Of a DNA stretch of 64,000 bases, positions 59,543-64,000 are shown one piece after another (positions within the stretch are counted from its first letter, which is position 1; each line of letters opens with the position of its first letter). Both the position numbers and the translations under genes were made by a program. The notes below the pieces were generated by a model that did no database searches, was not told where the DNA came from, and worked only from the letters and a program-made list of their open reading frames with translations. The stretch is from Humulus lupulus (lineage: Eukaryota > Streptophyta > Magnoliopsida > Rosales > Cannabaceae): contig NC_084798.1 in the NCBI RefSeq assembly GCF_963169125.1, positions 194,861,481-194,925,480 of the forward strand. Direction: 5' to 3'.

Positions 59543-59903
59543 TGAGATCCACTTTGCCTCTTTCTGACATTAACGTCGGTTGCAAGAGGGGGTAACTGAG
59601 CCAAAACCTCCTCAATTTTCATGTTTGCCTTAGCAAGATGGCTTCTTAACTACATGTTTTCCATTTCTATCGCAGTTAAGTAGTTTGGGTTTGGATTCGG
59701 TGGCAATGACGCCGAACTCCCAGTATCACCGTGGCCCATCGGTTGCTTTTCGGTCGTTGCTGAACTTCAGGGCCATGCTCATTTGAAACAGTGGTATGGT
59801 GGGCCCCCTGCCCACCAGGCTGTTCCATCTCATTGTCGTGCATCGAGTGAGTGACCACCGTGATGAGATTTGATTGGGAGTTTGAAGAAAGCACTAATCT
59901 CAA
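59543..59903 (-). pseudogene. Tat-type gag, N-terminal part
   Basis: Minus strand, just downstream of the primer site. It reads MHDNEMEQPGGQGAHHTTV and then, in another frame, YLTAIEMENM-stop-LRSHLAKANMKIEEVL, a helical N-terminal gag segment. It is cut at 59542 by the 7-kb insertion; the rest lies at 52546-51148. Confidence 0.7.
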
Positions 59904-59923
59904 CTCTCAATGAAAGCACCAAA
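59902..59923 (-). promoter_or_regulatory. Primer binding site of the Tat-type element
   Basis: Minus-strand TTTGGTGCTTTCATTGAGAG follows the LTR end CGTCAACA with one base between. It is typical of one branch of plant Tat elements and fixes the element's orientation. Confidence 0.82.
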
Positions 59924-59924
59924 C

Positions 59925-60615
59925 TGTTGACGTGGTTTTTCGCCAACAGTGAATTAAGAAAATAACAATGTTGAATAAGTGCTTGATGATAAACCGAAAT
60001 TAAAAATTACTTCTCAAGAACACTGATCTTTTTACGTGGTTCAGTGGTTAAAATCCACCTAGTCCACGAGTATATATTATTACCACTTTTCTCTCTCTAT
60101 TTTGATAGAGTTTCAATATTGCAGAATAATCCTCCCCCTTTTCCTCTCCAACATTCTTAGTATTTATAGAGAAATTCATTGGACTACTTTGGGTAACCGC
60201 GTAAGTCAATCACGGATTTACATATTTATTACATTTAATATGAAATATTCTCATTTATACTAGGATGTGATCTGATCATGAAATAAATGGTCTCCTAATA
60301 TCTGGGACATTAAATATCATAGGCTGGCAATAAATGATCGTATAAAATATTCGGGTCTTCGGCGATCCGTGGATACGCCATATATCCAAGTTACCACAGG
60401 TTGGATATGTCTTCAAGCCCGTACTATGGAGGTCGTTCCTTATAAATATTATAAGCGCGTGCTTATCAATTTATGCATCTTTAACTTGTACAATCGTCAT
60501 GAAAATCGTGTTGTCTATGTGGATAATAAATGGACTCGGTTATTTCTTCCATGTGTTTATTTGCCAGCTGTACACGAGCTGAGTGAAAGACTCATGCTGA
60601 AATTAGGGTACACAG
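59925..60615 (-). repeat. 5' LTR of the Tat-type element (right edge uncertain)
   Basis: On the plus strand it begins TGTTGACGTGGTTTTTCGCC. The other end cannot be fixed because no second LTR is in the window; Tekay-4 coding sequence is recognisable from about 60616. The open frame at 60369-60653 is not supported as a protein. Confidence 0.6.
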
Positions 60616-60984
60616 TTTGGGCAAAAGGGAAAGCTGAGCCCTGGATTTATTAGACCTTTTGAGATCTTAGAGAGGATTGGGCAAGTGGCATATAGATTGG
60701 CACTACCGCCGTCATTGTCGGAAGTTCATGATGTATTCCACATTTCTATGCTTCGAAAGTACGTCTCAGATACGACTCATGTGTTGAAGTATGAGGATTT
60801 AGAACTATAGACAGATTTTTCTTATCAGGAGTGATCGGTTCAGGTCTTAGAATGGAAAGACAAGTTTCTACGGAACAAGACTATTCCTCTAGTTAAAGTG
60901 TTATGGAGGAATAACAGGGTCGAGGAAGTGACCTGCGAGCTTGAGTTAGCAATGCAGGATCAGTATCCTGAGTTATTCAGGTAA
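60616..60984 (+). pseudogene. Tekay-4 integrase C-terminus and chromodomain
   Basis: One frame reads [45 protein letters not shown], then two stops (about 60808 and 60833). The chromodomain follows: KTIPLVKVLWRNNRVEEV...MQDQYPELFR, ending in TAA 60982-60984. The usual Trp after VEE(A)T is Cys. In chromoviruses this domain guides integration to particular chromatin; here it is broken. Confidence 0.9.
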
Positions 60985-61008
60985 ATTTCGAGGAAGAAAT
61001 TCTAAGTA

Positions 61009-61020
61009 AGAGGGGATAGT
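61009..61020 (+). promoter_or_regulatory. Polypurine tract of Tekay-4
   Basis: Purine-rich AGAGGGGATAG just before the LTR start TGTAACGACCC at 61021. Confidence 0.7.
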
Positions 61021-64000
61021 TGTAACGACCCAAAATCATTATTAAGGCTTAAGGGCCTTGATTAGCGTGTCGGGAGGGCATAATTGGTACATGTGTGATT
61101 TAATGGTTTAATGCATGATTTTTTGGCATGCATGATTAATATGATTATATGACTATGTGACATGCATGTTAGTGAGTATTAGTGTAATGACCCAACTACT
61201 CTAGACTTTTGGACCATTAACGAAAACTATACATACTAATCCTTCATAAAACTTACAAGTGAAAATACCATAATTTTATTAAGAAACTTGTAAAAATAAG
61301 AGTTAAACTTACATAAAATTTAGGTTAGGATATGGAATCCCATTGTTTTAAAAACAAAACAAAACATAATTTTAAATAAAAAGGGATTACATAATAAGTG
61401 CGGAAAAATACATGTAAAGACCATAAAAACAAAACTACATCCTCGAATCGTAACGCTCGGCTCTTGAATCCATTCGACCTCAATACACATTCTCCAAGCT
61501 TCCAAGAACCTTTCCCGCCACTAAGACTATTTTCCTGCACATATAATCAAAAAGGAATGAGCCTAATGCCCAGCAAGGAAAATCTAACACATAGTTCATA
61601 TACATAAATTTCATAAGAAACATAAAAACATAACATAACACTTATATCATACACATACTATAATGGCCATTATTACTTGGGGTCCCATAGACTAAACAAG
61701 TCATATGCCCATTAGATTAGTGGGGTCCTACTAGCTAAGTAGGTCATATGCCCATAATCCATTTGGGGCTTGTTAGTCATATGGGTCATATGCCCAAGCC
61801 TACAAACATACATAACATAACATATTTCATAACATAAAAACATAAGATAACATATAAAAAAGCATATAACATATAAATTCTATCCTATTTTCCTTACCAA
61901 AATAACCGGGATTGGGAACTGATTTGGAACCTTGGAACACTCCTAAAAACCATTTATGAAAGGGGTGAGACTATTGAAGAAAAAGAGATGAAAGAGATGA
62001 AGGAACTATACTTTTAAAATATACTTACCAAAACCTTTTGCTCAAGAACTTAGATTTCCTAACCAAAATAAGAATAAGGTTAGAATGAGTAGGAGACTAT
62101 GAGAACTTTTAAAGAAAAAGTACAGAAACGAACTAGAGTTTGGGATACCTTGAAGAGTTGTAAGACCAATCTAAACCTTGAACCGAAATGCTATAAAATC
62201 TTACTTCCCAAGTGTTTGATAAGCTTATGATGACCAAGCTTATGATTCCCAACCCAAGTGTTTACACTCTCACACTCACTTAGAAACTTGCAGCCTCTGA
62301 ACTTAGAGTAAAAGATGAATAATGGCTGGGTACTAGGTCCTATTTATAGAGTTTAGGAATGAAGAGATCTTCATTTAACTTGAATAAAAATAATGGCTTT
62401 TTAAGTGAAAATAATTTGAATTATCGTTCAGCAGAGGCTGAAGACTCGTTCAAAAAGATGCTGGACTTTTCAAGAGGTTGAAGGGTTGAATGGAAAATGA
62501 TTTCAAAAAGTTTCAAAATATGTTGAGAGGGGCGATATATCGCCCCCTGTAGGCGATATATCGCCTGGGCCAGTATGCTCGAGGCAAACGTGCATCGTTT
62601 CGGGTTTTTCGTATCCTCGTACTGCGATATATCGCCCCTATATCTGCGATATATCGGCATACACTGATTATTTAAACACGAAATTACACATTTTTAGCTT
62701 AATTTGAATTGAGTAAACAGCCTTGACTAAGCCCTCAAACGTTTTCAAAGTTGCTGACTGACCTTAGAGCATTCAAACTTTACCTTTAATAAATTTAATC
62801 CTCAAAATACTTAATCATTAATCACCCATACCTAACATGTGCTTAAAATCCTATTGGTTCTTATCTAAACCTTATAGTATAATAAATATTATCCTCAATA
62901 TCAGTCATATTAGTCAAACCTTAGGTTAAAATTAATATTCTTAAACTATAGTTTAAACTTAGAAAATCTACAAGTACTACTATGAGTGTCCAAATAAATC
63001 CCGATCTGAACCAAAAATCCAGAGTCATAAAGATAATATTATAATTACTATAATACTACTATCTAACTAGCTAAGTAAAGTTCTTGGACTCTACAATTAG
63101 ATATGCACATGGGCCCTTTATAGCTTATAAGGGCATATTTGTAATATTGGCCTGTTGAGGACATAAATGTGATTATATGTGATAAATTTTTGAGGCCACA
63201 TTATTATGTGGATATATTTGCAACCTATGGCTTGAGACGGTCCTAGTGAGTGGATTGGTGAAATAGTCACAGCGGGGGCTAATACCCGGCTCGGGAGGGG
63301 ACCTGGGGTATCTCTGGGAATTTAGAGAATAATTTGGGAATTATTAGATATTGAGTAAATAAATGGTAATTAATTGGATGACGAGATTGATTGGTAAATA
63401 TTAGGGACATTTAAGGAATTAGTGGGAACTGGGGGAAAATGACCATTTTACCCCTAGGGACAACTTTAAGGTTAGTAAACTTAGAAGGGCGAAAAGGTCT
63501 TTTGCCTGTAAATTAGAAATATACTTAAGTATTAAGTTAGCTGAAGCTTTAGGAAATATATCAAGCCTTCTCCTTCAGCCCTCACGATTTCACTCTCTCT
63601 CACTCTCTTATTGAGCTTGAAGCTAAGGAAGGAAAAGGGGGCAGAAGCTTAGGCTTGAAGCTGGATCCTTTGAAGGAAATTGGAGGTGATTAAGCTAGGA
63701 ATTAAAGTTGGAACTTGAGAGGATTCAACCATTGTTGAGGTAAGCTCTAGTCTTTTAATTTTTTTGAAGAATTTAGTTCAATATGGTGGAATTGAGCTGA
63801 GTAGTCTTGAAGCTTAGAACATACATAATTCTGGGTTCTTGGGTGTAAATTGAGTGATGAATTTCCACTGATTTGGGATAGAAATTTCAGTCTATTTTGT
63901 GGTGATGTTATGTTTAAATATGTGATTTAAGGTCCAAACTTGTAGTTAACTTGTTGTGGATAGGGAGGCTTGTTTAGCTGAAATTATGGGGAAAATCTGG
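61021..64000 (+). repeat. 3' LTR of Tekay-4 (interrupted, incomplete)
   Basis: It starts TGTAACGACCCAAAATC and continues AAGGCTTAAGGGCCTTGATTAG, close to the Tekay-2 LTR. It resumes at 63096 after the solo LTR and runs beyond the window end. Confidence 0.85.
61183..63095 (-). mobile_element. Tekay solo LTR (minus strand) with perfect target duplication
   Basis: 1913 bp, from the inverted CATTACA end (TGTAATGACCC) to the inverted start (GACTCTACA). It is flanked by ATTAG at 61178-61182 and 63096-63100. It belongs to the same family as 2718-6364 and 21700-23770, with the same TATA box (62341-62348, minus) and palindrome cluster (62530-62660). Confidence 0.94.

Larger units (their letters stand above)
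60616..64000 (+). mobile_element. Tekay-type element (Tekay-4), 3' end, running out of the window
   Basis: The C-terminal integrase, chromodomain, polypurine tract and 3' LTR start are present. The LTR is interrupted by a minus-strand Tekay solo LTR and continues past 64000. The 5' side is truncated at the Tat LTR. Confidence 0.85.

Noticed and set aside
60369..60653. Open frame of 94 codons
   Set aside because: It crosses from the Tat LTR into Tekay-4 in the wrong frame for integrase; no family resemblance.

Overview
This is nuclear DNA of a flowering plant, most likely a eudicot, and almost all of it is transposable-element sequence. I found no intact host gene, rRNA, tRNA or CRISPR array. 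The evidence is wall-to-wall plant LTR retrotransposons: Ty3/gypsy Tekay-type chromoviruses, Athila-type and Tat-type elements, and Ty1/copia. CACTA (En/Spm) DNA transposons, very AT-rich spacers and long LTRs with plant primer-binding sites fit the same picture. Species cannot be named from this.

Layout. 1-26401 is one deeply nested block. An old CACTA transposase remnant (23776-26401, minus strand) was hit by a copia element (copia-A, seen at 6365-6814 and 18595-21696). Copia-A was itself hit by a Tekay element (1-6364, which carries a 1.7-kb CACTA element in its LTR) and by a copia solo LTR on the minus strand (6815-18589). That solo LTR contains an Athila-type element (7676-17356), which contains another copia solo LTR (9144-10993). 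A Tekay solo LTR (21700-23770) sits at the end of the copia-A LTR. 26402-32005 holds a truncated gypsy LTR, a copia LTR plus leader (27940-31974), and a 31-bp stub of a gypsy LTR.

32006-46377 holds two Tekay elements facing each other, plus strand 32006-40645 and minus strand 40646-46377, both truncated at their junction. The plus-strand gag is split by a complete gag-only non-autonomous LTR element (35127-39839, minus strand) with matching 5-bp target duplications. 46378-60615 is a Tat-type element on the minus strand, broken by a truncated copia element (46626-51120) and by a 7-kb AT-rich insertion (52547-59539). That insertion holds intron-containing remains of a host exportin-1 (XPO1/CRM1) gene. 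60616-64000 is the end of another Tekay element, with a minus-strand Tekay solo LTR (61183-63095) in its 3' LTR.

Every polyprotein seen is disabled by stops, frameshifts or lost catalytic residues, so nothing here looks able to move by its own proteins. The best-preserved structures are the gag-only element (two LTRs, primer site, polypurine tract, target duplication), the LTR pair of the Athila element, and four insertions (three solo LTRs and one CACTA element) with recognisable target-site duplications. The most unusual items are the XPO1 pseudogene inside the 7-kb insertion, the gag-only element, the CACTA element with palindromic subterminal repeats and a GC-rich repeated core, and the paired CGATATATCG motifs shared by the Tekay LTRs.
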